Origin: Bacilli bacterium
Lineage (GTDB): Bacteria; Bacillota_I; Bacilli_A; RF39; UBA660
Length of the DNA stretch: 7,933 nt
Direction: 5' to 3'
Assembly: GCA_028685275.1 (NCBI GenBank)
Contig: JAQUEG010000028.1
Location: 1 to 7,933 of the forward strand
The number at the start of each line of letters is the position of its first letter. The stretch's first letter is position 1. The notes under the pieces were generated by a model that was not told the origin of the DNA, searched no databases, and saw nothing but the letters and a program-made list of their open reading frames with translations. Positions 1 to 6,879 of this stretch are shown here, in pieces. Position numbers and translations under genes: made by a program.

Positions 1-546
1 AAAAAATTATTAAAAGCTTTCGCAGGAGAAAGCCAAGCTCGTAATCGTTACTCAATGTATGCAAGTATCGCTCGTAAAAAAGGATATGAACAAATTGCTA
101 ATATCTTTTTAGAAACAGCTAGTAATGAATATGAGCATGCTAAACTATTTTATCGTCACTTAAAAGGTAACGAAGTCAAAATAACTGCTTCTTATCCAGC
201 TGGGGTAATTGGTGATACTATTGTTAATTTAGAAGCTGCTGCTAATGGGGAAGGTGATGAAGCTGATGTTATATATCCTGAATTTGCAAAAATCGCAGCG
301 AAAGAAGGATTCACAGAAATTAGTGAATTATTTACCAATATTGCTAAAATTGAAAAACAACACCAAAATCGTTACTTAAAATTATTAGAGAATGTTAAAA
401 ATAATAAAATCTTCATTAAAGATGAAGAACAAGAATGGGTATGCTTAGAATGTGGCTATATTCATCATGGTAAAGAAGCACCAAAAGTGTGTCCTGTCTG
501 TGCCCATCCACAAGCCTTTTATCAATTAAATTGTAAAAATTATTAA
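1..546 (+). CDS. rbr: Rubrerythrin, 5'-truncated by the window edge
   Basis: Non-haem di-iron peroxidase that reduces hydrogen peroxide in the cytoplasm of anaerobes, taking electrons through a C-terminal rubredoxin-type iron centre. The reading frame is open from base 1, and the first residues (LLKAFAGESQARNRY) are the canonical N-terminal region of the family, so only a few codons lie outside the window; the ATG at base 55 is internal, not the start. Visible features: the GESQ glutamate near residue 10, a first ExxH (NEYEH) near residue 43, the NGEGDE pair of glutamates near residues 84-87, a second ExxH (EKQH) near residue 118, then CLECG and CPVC (cysteines near 148, 151, 164, 167) forming the rubredoxin FeS4 site. 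Both domains look intact. The next gene begins 18 bases after the stop with no terminator between, so the two are probably co-transcribed. Identification is secure; the true start cannot be seen. Confidence 0.96.
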   Translation, partial: KKLLKAFAGESQARNRYSMYASIARKKGYEQIANIFLETASNEYEHAKLFYRHLKGNEVKITASYPAGVIGDTIVNLEAAANGEGDEADVIYPEFAKIAAKEGFTEISELFTNIAKIEKQHQNRYLKLLENVKNNKIFIKDEEQEWVCLECGYIHHGKEAPKVCPVCAHPQAFYQLNCKNY

Positions 547-564
547 AATAAAAAGGAGGGTAAA

Positions 565-975
565 ATGAAAAAATTACTTATTTACTTATTATTAGGATTT
601 ATTTTGCTAGGAAAACCATTAAATATAAAAGCAGTTTATGAATCTGATGAAGATGGTAATTCGATTGAACATGAATTAAAAGAAGACGAAGTAAGAATTA
701 CAGACATTATGGATGAAGGTGAAATTGCACCTGATACTCCCGTTTCATCTGATGAAACTGAAAGAAAACCAGCTAATGATGCTGATAATGATGAACAATC
801 AGTTTATGAAGGAAAAGATATTAATTTAGTCGTTGAAGATGCTTCTAATCAAGAAAATACTCTAAATGATAACAAAGAAAATTCTAATTATAATTGGTGG
901 TCAATTACGATTTCTGGTTTAAGTGGATCATTAATCGGTAGTGTTATTACTTATTTAATTTTACGACGCAAATAA
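565..975 (+). CDS. Acidic single-pass membrane protein of unknown function
   Basis: I do not recognise this 136-residue protein. It begins with a typical signal peptide (MKKLLIYLLLGFILLG, possible cleavage after the IKA near residue 23). A long, very acidic, low-complexity stretch follows from about residue 25 to 108, rich in Asp, Glu, Asn and Ser. A hydrophobic segment then runs from about WW at 111 to residue 133, closed by RRK. This predicts an exported acidic ectodomain anchored by a C-terminal membrane helix with a short basic cytoplasmic tail. There is no LPXTG motif, no cysteine and no histidine, so sortase attachment or classical metal chelation by those residues is not indicated. A strong ribosome site (AAGGAGGG, 553-560) supports the ATG at 565. 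It follows the rubrerythrin gene by 18 bases and ends at a terminator, so it is probably the last gene of that transcript. Functional linkage to rubrerythrin is only positional. Confidence 0.8.
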   Translation: MKKLLIYLLLGFILLGKPLNIKAVYESDEDGNSIEHELKEDEVRITDIMDEGEIAPDTPVSSDETERKPANDADNDEQSVYEGKDINLVVEDASNQENTLNDNKENSNYNWWSITISGLSGSLIGSVITYLILRRK

Positions 976-985
976 TATTTATATT

Positions 986-1011
986 AGGGACTATTTATAG
1001 TTCCTTTTTTT
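986..1011 (+). terminator. Rho-independent terminator after the acidic membrane protein gene
   Basis: The 8-bp stem pairs AGGGACTA (986-993) with TAGTTCCT (998-1005), including one G-U pair, around a TTTA loop. A run of seven T follows immediately. It sits 10 bases after the stop codon and closes the rubrerythrin transcript. Confidence 0.85.
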
Positions 1012-1035
1012 ATTCTATAATTTTCATTTCTTTCA

Positions 1036-1041
1036 TATAAT
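1036..1041 (+). promoter_or_regulatory. Possible -10 element of the spoVS promoter
   Basis: A perfect TATAAT lies 30 bases upstream of the spoVS start, downstream of a terminator, which is where a promoter must be. No good -35 is seen at 16-18 bases upstream (TTCTAT is the best available). In B. subtilis spoVS is sigma-H dependent, but I see no convincing sigma-H AGGA/GAAT pair here. In such AT-rich sequence a lone TATAAT is weak evidence. Confidence 0.3.
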
Positions 1042-1070
1042 ATATTATATTAATAGAGGAGGAATAAATC

Positions 1071-1331
1071 ATGGAAACATTGAAAGTTTCATCTAAATCA
1101 AATCCCAATTCAGTAGCAGGAGCATTAGCTAATGTCTTTCGCGAGAAAGGAATAGTTGAAATTCAAGCAATTGGTGCGGGTGCAATTAACCAAGCAATTA
1201 AAGCAATTGCAATTGCTAGAGGCTTTATCGCTCCTAGTGGTAAAAATCTAGTTTGTATTCCCGCTTTTACTGATATTATAATAGAAGGGGAGGAACGAAC
1301 AGCAATTAAATTAATTGTCGAAGCAAAATAA
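1071..1331 (+). CDS. spoVS: Stage V sporulation protein S
   Basis: SpoVS is a small conserved protein with an Alba-like fold that in B. subtilis affects septation and spore coat and cortex development; its molecular activity is not settled. The 86-residue length equals that of the B. subtilis protein. The sequence matches the family almost end to end: an N-terminal METLKVSSKSNPNSVAGALA, the central IQAIGAGAINQAIKAIAIARGF, and a C-terminal CIPAFTDI then GEERTAIKLIVE. The start is fixed by a strong ribosome site (GAGGAGG, 1056-1062) eight bases before the ATG. The gene is flanked by terminators on both sides, so it is monocistronic. Orthologues occur in some non-sporulating bacteria too, so alone it does not prove sporulation, but spoIVFA and spoIVFB downstream do support it. 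Confidence 0.97.
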   Translation: METLKVSSKSNPNSVAGALANVFREKGIVEIQAIGAGAINQAIKAIAIARGFIAPSGKNLVCIPAFTDIIIEGEERTAIKLIVEAK

Positions 1332-1342
1332 TATTTAAAATA

Positions 1343-1368
1343 ACCATCACCAAGATGGTATTTTTTTT
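1343..1368 (+). terminator. Rho-independent terminator of spoVS
   Basis: The stem ACCATC (1343-1348) / GATGGT (1354-1359) encloses a 5-base loop and is followed, after one A, by eight T (1361-1368). It lies 11 bases after the spoVS stop and just upstream of the valS promoter. Confidence 0.87.
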
Positions 1369-1377
1369 GTAAAATAT

Positions 1378-1406
1378 GTTACAAATAATAAAATATTTGG
1401 TATAAT
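1378..1406 (+). promoter_or_regulatory. Sigma-A type promoter for the valS T-box transcript
   Basis: The -35 is GTTACA (1378-1383, 4 of 6 to TTGACA). A 17-base spacer leads to a consensus -10, TATAAT (1401-1406), which carries an extended -10 TG (TGGTATAAT from 1398). Transcription would start near 1412-1414, just ahead of the first paired bases of T-box stem I, which is the expected distance. It lies directly after the spoVS terminator. Confidence 0.7.
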
Positions 1407-1589
1407 AATAATATACAAAAGCAATGAACAAGAGGAGTAATATATAAATATTGATAGAGAACTAGTAATTGGTGGAAACTAGTAATAGATATATATGAAG
1501 GTAGCTTGGGAGCTTTATATCTGAGTTTAGCAAGATATACGTAGATGGCGTTAACAAATTGAGAGTATAATATATATATATTATAAATT

Positions 1590-1616
1590 AAGGTGGTACC
1601 GCGTATAAACGTCCTT
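1590..1616 (+). promoter_or_regulatory. T-box antiterminator
   Basis: AAGG (1590-1593) can pair with CCTT (1613-1616), and GCG (1601-1603) with CGT (1610-1612, one G-U pair), leaving the bulge TGGTACC (1594-1600) that binds the free CCA end of uncharged tRNA. This structure uses the 5' arm of the terminator hairpin, so the two folds are mutually exclusive. Confidence 0.88.
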
Positions 1617-1631
1617 TATAAGGGCGTTTTT
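1607..1631 (+). terminator. Regulated terminator of the valS T-box
   Basis: AAACGTCCT (1607-1615) pairs with AGGGCGTTT (1621-1629), one G-U pair included, and five T run from 1627 to 1631. Its 5' arm is shared with the antiterminator. It is the off-state structure when tRNA-Val is charged. Confidence 0.9.
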
Positions 1632-1652
1632 ATTATAGGAGGATTGAAGTTA

Positions 1653-4205
1653 ATGGAAAAGAAATATGATCATAAACAAGTAGAAAGTAATAAATATGAA
1701 CAGTGGTTACAACAAAAATTATTTCAAGCAGGTGACTTAAAAAAGCCACCATTTTGTATTGTAATTCCACCCCCAAATGTTACTGGCCGTCTTCATCTTG
1801 GTCATGCATGGGATACAACTATTCAAGATGTAATTATTCGTTATAAAAGAATGAAAGGTTATGATGCCTTATGGATACCGGGAATGGATCATGCTGGTAT
1901 TGCTACGCAAGCTAAAGTTGATGAAAGATTACGTAGTCAAGGAACTAACCCAAGAGGAATGAATCGTGATGAATGGACTAAAATTGCTTGGTCTTGGAAA
2001 GAAGAATATGCTAAAATTATTCGTTCGCAATGGGGAAAATTAGGTCTTAGTCTTGATTATAGCAGAGAAAAATTTACGCTTGATCCAGATTTAAATAATG
2101 CTGTTAATGAAGTATTTGTAACTTTATATAATAAAGGTTATATATATCGTGGTGAAAGAATTATTCATTATGATCCAGTAGCGATGACTGCACTATCTAA
2201 TATTGAAGTAATATATAAAGAAGAAGAGGCAATTTTATATTATTTAAAATATCAACTAGCAGATAGTAATCAATATTTTACTATTGCAACAACTAGACCA
2301 GAAACTATTTTTGGTGATACTGCTATTGCTGTTAATCCTAATGATAAACGTTATAATCAAATGGAAAATAAAATGGTCATCATTCCAACATTAGATAAAA
2401 AAATCCCTATTATTTTAGATGAACATGCCGATATGGAATTTGGATCTGGGGTAGTGAAAATAACACCTGCTCATGATCAAAATGATTTTGAAGTAGGTAA
2501 TCGTCATAATTTAGACCGTGTTATTTGTCTTAATCCAAATGGAACCATGAATAATGCCGCCGGTAAATATGAAAATATGGATCGTTTTCAATGTCGTGAG
2601 AAATTAGTTAATGAATTAAAAGAAAAAGGTTTATTATTGCGAGAAGAAAAAATAACCCATTCGATTGGTTATAGCGAAAGAAGTAATGCTATAATTGAAC
2701 CATATTTATCAAAGCAATGGTTTGTAAAAGTTGATGAACTAGCTAAACATACTATTGAAAATCAAAAAAATGCCAAAACAAAAGTTAATTTTTTTCCAGA
2801 ACGCTTTGAAAATGTATTCTTAAATTGGATGACTAATATTCAAGATTGGTGTATTTCACGTCAATTATGGTGGGGTCATCGTATTCCAGCTTGGTACAAA
2901 GATGATGAAATTCATGTTGGCAAAGAACCACCAGTAGGTGAAGGTTGGGTGCAAGATGAAGATGTCCTTGATACTTGGTTTTCTTCTGCTTTATGGCCAT
3001 TTGCAACCCTTGGTTGGCCACAACGTTTAAATCGTCGTTATTTTCCTAATAACGTCTTAGTAACTGGTTATGATATTATCTTCTTTTGGGTTAGTCGTAT
3101 GATTTTTCAATCATTAGAATTTAATAATGAACGCCCATTTCAAGATGTTTTAATTCATGGTTTAATTCGTGATAAAGATGGACGTAAAATGAGTAAATCA
3201 TTAGGTAATGGCGTTGATCCAATGGATGTTATTGATCAATATGGAGCTGATGCTTTACGTTTCTTTTTAATGTCAAATTCATCGCCAGGACAAGATTTAA
3301 GATATGATGAAGATAAAGTAAAAGCAGCTTGGAATTTTAATAATAAAATATGGAATGCTACTCGTTTTGTCTTACTTAACACAAAAGATTTCCCATCCCC
3401 AAAACATACTTTTAAACGTTTATCTTTATATGATAAATGGATTCTTGCTCGTTTAAATGAAACTATTTTAGAAACTCAAAAAGCAATTGAAAACTTTGAG
3501 TTTAATATCGTGTGTAATACCATTTATTCATTTGTATGGAATGATTATTGTGATTGGTATATTGAATTAAGTAAATTTAATTTAGAAAGCCCAACTACTA
3601 AATCGGTATTGATTTATGTTTTAACCGAGATCGTAAAATTATTGCATCCATTTATGCCTTTTGTAACAGAGGAAATATATCAGAAATTTAATAATGACCA
3701 AACTTCAATAATGATTAGTAATTATCCCCAATATAATAAAAAATTAAGATATAAAGATGAAATAAATAAAGTTGAAAAAATTAAAGAAATTATTACTACA
3801 ATTCGTAATGTTAAACAAGAAAACAAAATTAGTAATGAGTACTATTTAATTAATCAATTAAATCGCGAAGAATTATATTTAATTACTGATCATCAAATAG
3901 AAATAGGCAAAATCTTAAAGACTTCATTTGTTAAAGAAAAACCTGCTAATATGCAAGAAATTATTATTACATTTGCATATGGTAAAATAATTTTATGTTA
4001 TAACAGTACTACTAATAATAACATTGATAAAGAAATGTTACAAAAAGAGAAAGAAACTTTAATCGAAAGTATTAACAAAAGAACTAATTTATTAGCAAAT
4101 GAAAACTTTACTAAAAAAGCACCACCTAATTTAGTGGATTCTGAAAAACAAAAATTAAATGAAGAAACCGAAAAATTAAAATTAATTGAAGAACAGTTAA
4201 AATAA
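1653..4205 (+). CDS. valS: Valyl-tRNA synthetase
   Basis: Class I aminoacyl-tRNA synthetase that joins valine to tRNA-Val and hydrolyses mischarged Thr-tRNA-Val; cytoplasmic. The product from the ATG at 1653 is 850 residues, close to the usual bacterial length. Visible features: PPPNVTGRLHLGH with the HIGH-type signature HLGH at 48-51, GMDHAGIATQ at 77-86, the CP1 editing domain with TTRPET at 213-218, VLDTWFSSALWPFATLGWP typical of ValRS, KMSKS at 512-516, an alpha-helical anticodon-binding region (about 600-750), and a C-terminal charged coiled coil (about 785-850) characteristic of ValRS. The frame stays open upstream to a GTG at 1593, but that lies inside the T-box motif. The AGGAGG at 1637-1642, ten bases before ATG 1653, just after the regulated terminator, sets the real start. 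Expression is under the T-box, and a strong terminator follows. Confidence 0.98.
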   Translation: MEKKYDHKQVESNKYEQWLQQKLFQAGDLKKPPFCIVIPPPNVTGRLHLGHAWDTTIQDVIIRYKRMKGYDALWIPGMDHAGIATQAKVDERLRSQGTNPRGMNRDEWTKIAWSWKEEYAKIIRSQWGKLGLSLDYSREKFTLDPDLNNAVNEVFVTLYNKGYIYRGERIIHYDPVAMTALSNIEVIYKEEEAILYYLKYQLADSNQYFTIATTRPETIFGDTAIAVNPNDKRYNQMENKMVIIPTLDKKIPIILDEHADMEFGSGVVKITPAHDQNDFEVGNRHNLDRVICLNPNGTMNNAAGKYENMDRFQCREKLVNELKEKGLLLREEKITHSIGYSERSNAIIEPYLSKQWFVKVDELAKHTIENQKNAKTKVNFFPERFENVFLNWMTNIQDWCISRQLWWGHRIPAWYKDDEIHVGKEPPVGEGWVQDEDVLDTWFSSALWPFATLGWPQRLNRRYFPNNVLVTGYDIIFFWVSRMIFQSLEFNNERPFQDVLIHGLIRDKDGRKMSKSLGNGVDPMDVIDQYGADALRFFLMSNSSPGQDLRYDEDKVKAAWNFNNKIWNATRFVLLNTKDFPSPKHTFKRLSLYDKWILARLNETILETQKAIENFEFNIVCNTIYSFVWNDYCDWYIELSKFNLESPTTKSVLIYVLTEIVKLLHPFMPFVTEEIYQKFNNDQTSIMISNYPQYNKKLRYKDEINKVEKIKEIITTIRNVKQENKISNEYYLINQLNREELYLITDHQIEIGKILKTSFVKEKPANMQEIIITFAYGKIILCYNSTTNNNIDKEMLQKEKETLIESINKRTNLLANENFTKKAPPNLVDSEKQKLNEETEKLKLIEEQLK

Positions 4206-4227
4206 GAAATAATTATTTTACATTATT

Positions 4228-4265
4228 AATAAAACAGCATATTAAAAATGATATGCTGTTTTATT
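4228..4265 (+). terminator. Rho-independent terminator of valS
   Basis: A perfect 15-bp inverted repeat (4228-4242 with 4251-4265) surrounds an 8-base loop. The GC-containing core is ACAGCATAT/ATATGCTGT, with an A tract on the left arm and TTTTATT on the right, so it could work in both directions. It starts 23 bases after the valS stop and isolates valS from the downstream cluster. Confidence 0.9.
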
Positions 4266-4330
4266 ATGGTTTTAGTATTTTCGACAAAAAACAAAAATAT
4301 TTATTAATATACTAATTAATAGGTGATTTG

Positions 4331-4786
4331 ATGAAAAAAACTTTTTTTTATATTGCTTTAGCAATTATTATTGGGTTTATATATGGTAAATTATTATTTG
4401 ATCAATATGATAAAGAATTAGAAGCTGCTTTTAAAAAGACTAGTGTTATTTACATTTTACAACAAGGGGTATATTCCTCTTTAGATAATGTTGAAAAAAA
4501 CACCACGAAACTTGATTATTATATTGTTGATAAAGATAATGAATATTATCGTGTTTATGTAGGAATTACACAAAATAAAAATAATGTACCAAAAATAAAG
4601 GAAATTTATACTAAATTAGGGAATGATATATATGTACGGGAACTAACTAATAACAATCAGGCATTTTTAGAAATTTTAACTCAGTATGACTTATTATTAG
4701 AACCCGTTACTGATGAGGAACAAATAAGCCAAATTGAAAAACAAGTATTGGCTAAATACGAGGAGCTGGTTATTGAAAATGAGTAG
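4331..4786 (+). CDS. spoIIB: SPOR-domain membrane protein, probable SpoIIB
   Basis: In B. subtilis SpoIIB is a septum-localised protein with a peptidoglycan-binding SPOR domain that aids engulfment. This 151-residue protein has a short N-terminus, one membrane helix (about residues 5-23), a linker, then a SPOR-like region at about 39-105: IYILQQGVYSSLDNVEK, YYIVDKDNEYYRVYVGIT and a second helix-strand unit ending NDIYVREL. This is the repeated beta-alpha-beta pattern of SPOR domains (YxLQxGxFSxxxNAxx...YRVxVG). A helical C-terminal tail follows. Position also fits: in B. subtilis spoIIB lies between valS and radC, as here. It is about half the length of the B. subtilis protein, mainly because the region before the membrane helix is missing. 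AGGTGA (4321-4326) favours ATG 4331 over the TTG at 4328. Its end overlaps radC by 8 bases. I see no convincing promoter in 4266-4320. Domain call moderate; gene name is inferred from domain plus synteny. Confidence 0.7.
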   Translation: MKKTFFYIALAIIIGFIYGKLLFDQYDKELEAAFKKTSVIYILQQGVYSSLDNVEKNTTKLDYYIVDKDNEYYRVYVGITQNKNNVPKIKEIYTKLGNDIYVRELTNNNQAFLEILTQYDLLLEPVTDEEQISQIEKQVLAKYEELVIENE

Positions 4787-5465
4787 TACTACTTTAAAAG
4801 ATATTCCTTTACAAGAACAACCAAGAATTAGATTCTTAGAAAATGGACCAGAACAAATGACGGTATCTGAATTAATGGCGATTATTTTAAAAACTGGAAC
4901 CAAAGAATATTCAGCTAAAGATTTAGCAAATAACATTATAAATAAAATTAATAATATATCTGAATTAAAAGATATATCAATTCAAACATTAACTAATATT
5001 CATGGGATTGGTTTAGTAAAAGCAATAGAATTAAAAGCAGCGATTGAATTAGGAAGACGGGTTTATTATGAAAACGAAATTACTTCTAAAATAAATTTTA
5101 ATAATCCGGAAAAAATTTATAAACATTTTAAATATATAATTAATAATAACCCACAAGAACATTTCTATTGTTTATATTTAGATAATAAAAAAAGATTAAT
5201 TACCAAACGACTATTATTTATTGGTACTATCAATATTAGTATTGTTCATCCTAGGGAAATATTTAAATATGCCTATCTTGCTTCGGCATCTGCTATTATA
5301 TGTGTTCATAATCACCCTAGTGGGGATCCCGAACCTAGTGATGAAGATATTGAACTAACTAAATCATTAGTTAAAATTGGTCAAATTCAAGGAATTAAAA
5401 TTCTTGATCATATTATTATTGGTAATAATAAATATTATAGTTTTTATGAAAAGAAAAAGATTTAG
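4779..5465 (+). CDS. radC: RadC family JAMM/MPN+ protein
   Basis: RadC proteins are widespread in bacteria; despite the name, a role in DNA repair is not established, and the metalloprotease-like JAMM fold suggests hydrolase activity on an unknown substrate. The 228-residue length matches the family. Visible features: an N-terminal LKDIPLQEQPRIRFL, a helix-hairpin-helix region around IHGIGLVKAIELKAAIELG (about 74-93), and the C-terminal JAMM domain with an upstream glutamate (E127, in QEHFYCLYLD) and the zinc motif HNHPSGDPEPSDED (His177, His179, Asp190). All key residues are present. The start is ambiguous: ATG 4779 overlaps the upstream stop by 8 bases, but the AGGAG at 4761-4765 is 13 bases away; TTG 4773, two codons earlier, has ideal spacing. 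In B. subtilis radC also sits upstream of the mre genes. Confidence 0.95.
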   Translation: MSSTTLKDIPLQEQPRIRFLENGPEQMTVSELMAIILKTGTKEYSAKDLANNIINKINNISELKDISIQTLTNIHGIGLVKAIELKAAIELGRRVYYENEITSKINFNNPEKIYKHFKYIINNNPQEHFYCLYLDNKKRLITKRLLFIGTINISIVHPREIFKYAYLASASAIICVHNHPSGDPEPSDEDIELTKSLVKIGQIQGIKILDHIIIGNNKYYSFYEKKKI

Positions 5466-5466
5466 T

Positions 5467-5494
5467 TTCATAACAATTTATTATATAATATAAT
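5467..5494 (+). promoter_or_regulatory. Possible promoter for mreCD
   Basis: TTCATA (5467-5472, 4 of 6 to TTGACA), a 16-base spacer and TATAAT (5489-5494) lie just after the radC stop; a second overlapping TATAAT is at 5484-5489. No terminator separates radC from mreC, so read-through is also possible. AT-rich context makes this tentative. Confidence 0.4.
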
Positions 5495-5511
5495 TAGAGA
5501 AGGTGATAATT

Positions 5512-6375
5512 ATGAAACTAAATAAGAAACATAATAAAATAGAATTTAGATATATACTATTATTACTAATTTTTAGCATAGTAATTATTTTTACTATTTT
5601 TTCTTTTATTATTAATGATAATCGTTCTTTATCAATTCCAGAACAAGGTATTAAAGATTTAATTGTTAATACCCAAAATATTTTATTAAAACCTTTTCGT
5701 TATATTGCAAATGAAATTAAAGATTATAAACATAAACAAGAAATATATAAAAAATATAAAAATAATTATGATAATAGTTTATATGACGGCCTAAAAAAAG
5801 AAAATAATGAATTAATAAGAGAAATTAATGGTTTAAAAAACTTATTAAATATAAATAATTCTTATACCGAATATGATATTGTAAATGCTACTGTAATTAA
5901 TCGTAATATAGGCGTTTGGTATAATACCTTAACAATTGATAAAGGATCTAAAGATAAATTAAAAAAAGATATGATTGCGGTTATCAATCAAAATTTAATT
6001 GGCAAAATAATTAAAATAACTTATACTACTAGTGAAATAAAATTAATAACTACTAATGATTTAAAAAGCAAAATATCAGTGGCAGTTGTTAATGAAAATG
6101 AAGAAATAACTTATGGCCTTATTAGTGGTTATAATCCAAAATCTAAACATATAATAATTGATAGTATTATTGATGATACAACGATAAATAAAGGTGATAA
6201 TGTAATTACCTCAGGTTTAAGTGATTATTACCCGAAAGGTATTTTAGTTGGTCAAGTAGCTAAAATAAAATCTGATGAATTAGGAATTGCTAAAATATTA
6301 GAAGTAAAAAGTAATATCGATTTTAATGATATACGTTTTGTTTCAATTTTAATACGGAGGGAAAATCATGATTAA
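5512..6375 (+). CDS. mreC: Rod shape-determining protein MreC
   Basis: MreC is a bitopic membrane protein of the elongasome that forms filaments outside the membrane and regulates the peptidoglycan polymerases of the lateral wall. The 287-residue protein has a short basic cytoplasmic N-terminus, one membrane helix (about 14-34), a coiled coil (about 66-118: KQEIYKKYKNNYD...LKKENNELIREINGLKNLL), and then the two-lobed beta domain from NATVINRN at about 126 to the end. Typical family elements are the WYNTLTIDKGSKDKLKKDM segment, GKIIKI, and the late GDNVITSGLSDYYPKGILVGQV segment. The ATG at 5512 is preceded by AAGGTGAT (5500-5507); the GTG at 5503 lies within that ribosome site and is not the start. 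The last 8 bases overlap mreD. Unlike most rod-shaped Firmicutes, no mreB lies immediately upstream. Confidence 0.95.
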   Translation: MKLNKKHNKIEFRYILLLLIFSIVIIFTIFSFIINDNRSLSIPEQGIKDLIVNTQNILLKPFRYIANEIKDYKHKQEIYKKYKNNYDNSLYDGLKKENNELIREINGLKNLLNINNSYTEYDIVNATVINRNIGVWYNTLTIDKGSKDKLKKDMIAVINQNLIGKIIKITYTTSEIKLITTNDLKSKISVAVVNENEEITYGLISGYNPKSKHIIIDSIIDDTTINKGDNVITSGLSDYYPKGILVGQVAKIKSDELGIAKILEVKSNIDFNDIRFVSILIRRENHD

Positions 6376-6877
6376 GGTTAGATTAATAATTCTTGGACTT
6401 TCTTTTTATCTTGATGGTTTATTGTCCATTTATCAATCTTATTCTTTATTTTCTTTTTTATCTTTTTTACCTTTATTTACGATTACTTCATTAGTATTAA
6501 TATTTCCTTATTTTACAAAACAAAAACCCTATTTAAAATATTGTTTTATACTTGGTTTATTTTATGATGTTGCATATACTAATACTTTATTATTAAATGC
6601 TGTTGTTTTTACATTAATTGGCATCCTAATTAAGTGTTTATATTTTTATTTAAATAATAATTTCCTTAATGGTATTCTTATAAATATTATTACTATTATT
6701 AGTTATGAAACTATATTATATTTAATTTTAACGATCGTACAATACTTATCATTTAATCTTAATACTTTTATTTTAATGCTTATTAGCTTTATTATTACTA
6801 ATACTATTTATTATGCAATCATTTATTTAACCTTAATCCTTCTGCGTCGAATTCTGCCATTTAAATCATCTATTTAA
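6368..6877 (+). CDS. mreD: Rod shape-determining membrane protein MreD
   Basis: MreD is the polytopic membrane partner of MreC in lateral wall synthesis. The 169 residues are almost entirely hydrophobic, with about five membrane helices, and are rich in Leu, Ile, Phe and Tyr. The GLFYDVAYTNTLLLNAVVFTLIG segment (about residues 58-80) corresponds to the conserved GLLxDxxxxxxLGxxAxxxxxxG stretch of the family, with its aspartate retained. The length is typical. A strong ribosome site (GGAGGG, 6356-6361) lies inside the end of mreC, and the start codon overlaps the mreC stop (ATGATTAA), implying translational coupling. MreD sequences diverge strongly, so the identification leans partly on the adjacency to mreC, but both agree. 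Confidence 0.9.
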   Translation: MIKVRLIILGLSFYLDGLLSIYQSYSLFSFLSFLPLFTITSLVLIFPYFTKQKPYLKYCFILGLFYDVAYTNTLLLNAVVFTLIGILIKCLYFYLNNNFLNGILINIITIISYETILYLILTIVQYLSFNLNTFILMLISFIITNTIYYAIIYLTLILLRRILPFKSSI

Positions 6878-6879
6878 TT

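Larger units (their letters stand above)
1418..1634 (+). promoter_or_regulatory. T-box riboswitch controlling valS (GUA valine specifier)
   Basis: This leader RNA senses uncharged tRNA-Val and lets transcription continue into valS only when valine charging is low. Stem I base: AAAGC (1418-1422) pairs with GCTTT (1512-1516) and CAAG (1429-1432) with CTTG (1505-1508), separated by a kink-turn-like ATGA/GGGA internal loop. The specifier loop has the usual AGAGGAGTA on its 5' side and GAAG-GTA-G on its 3' side, placing the specifier GTA at 1501-1503, which reads tRNA-Val(UAC). The upper arm has AGAGA (1456-1460) and an ACTAGT/ACTAGT stem (1461-1466 / 1478-1483) around a GGTGG-containing loop, the tRNA-elbow module. 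Small stems follow (ATATCT/AGATAT, 1517-1538; an AT-only 20-base palindrome, 1566-1585, probably stem III). The T-box sequence AAGGTGGTACCGCG (1590-1603) has TGGT, which pairs with a tRNA acceptor end ACCA. The valine specifier and the downstream valS agree. Confidence 0.96.

Noticed and set aside
1566..1585. Perfect 20-base AT palindrome as a protein-binding operator
   Set aside because: It lies inside the T-box leader just before the antiterminator, where stem III is expected, so the RNA hairpin explains it.
2833..3021. 62-codon open frame on the - strand
   Set aside because: It is fully inside valS, antisense to the conserved ValRS core, and its product resembles no known protein.
4281..4313. 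Promoter for the SPOR gene: TCGACA (4281-4286) with TATACT (4308-4313)
   Set aside because: Each half is a good match, but the spacing is 21 bases, too long for sigma-A. No sigma-H or sigma-E pattern fits well either.
4697..4936. 79-codon open frame on the - strand across the SPOR gene/radC junction
   Set aside because: It is antisense to two well-supported genes and has no independent support.
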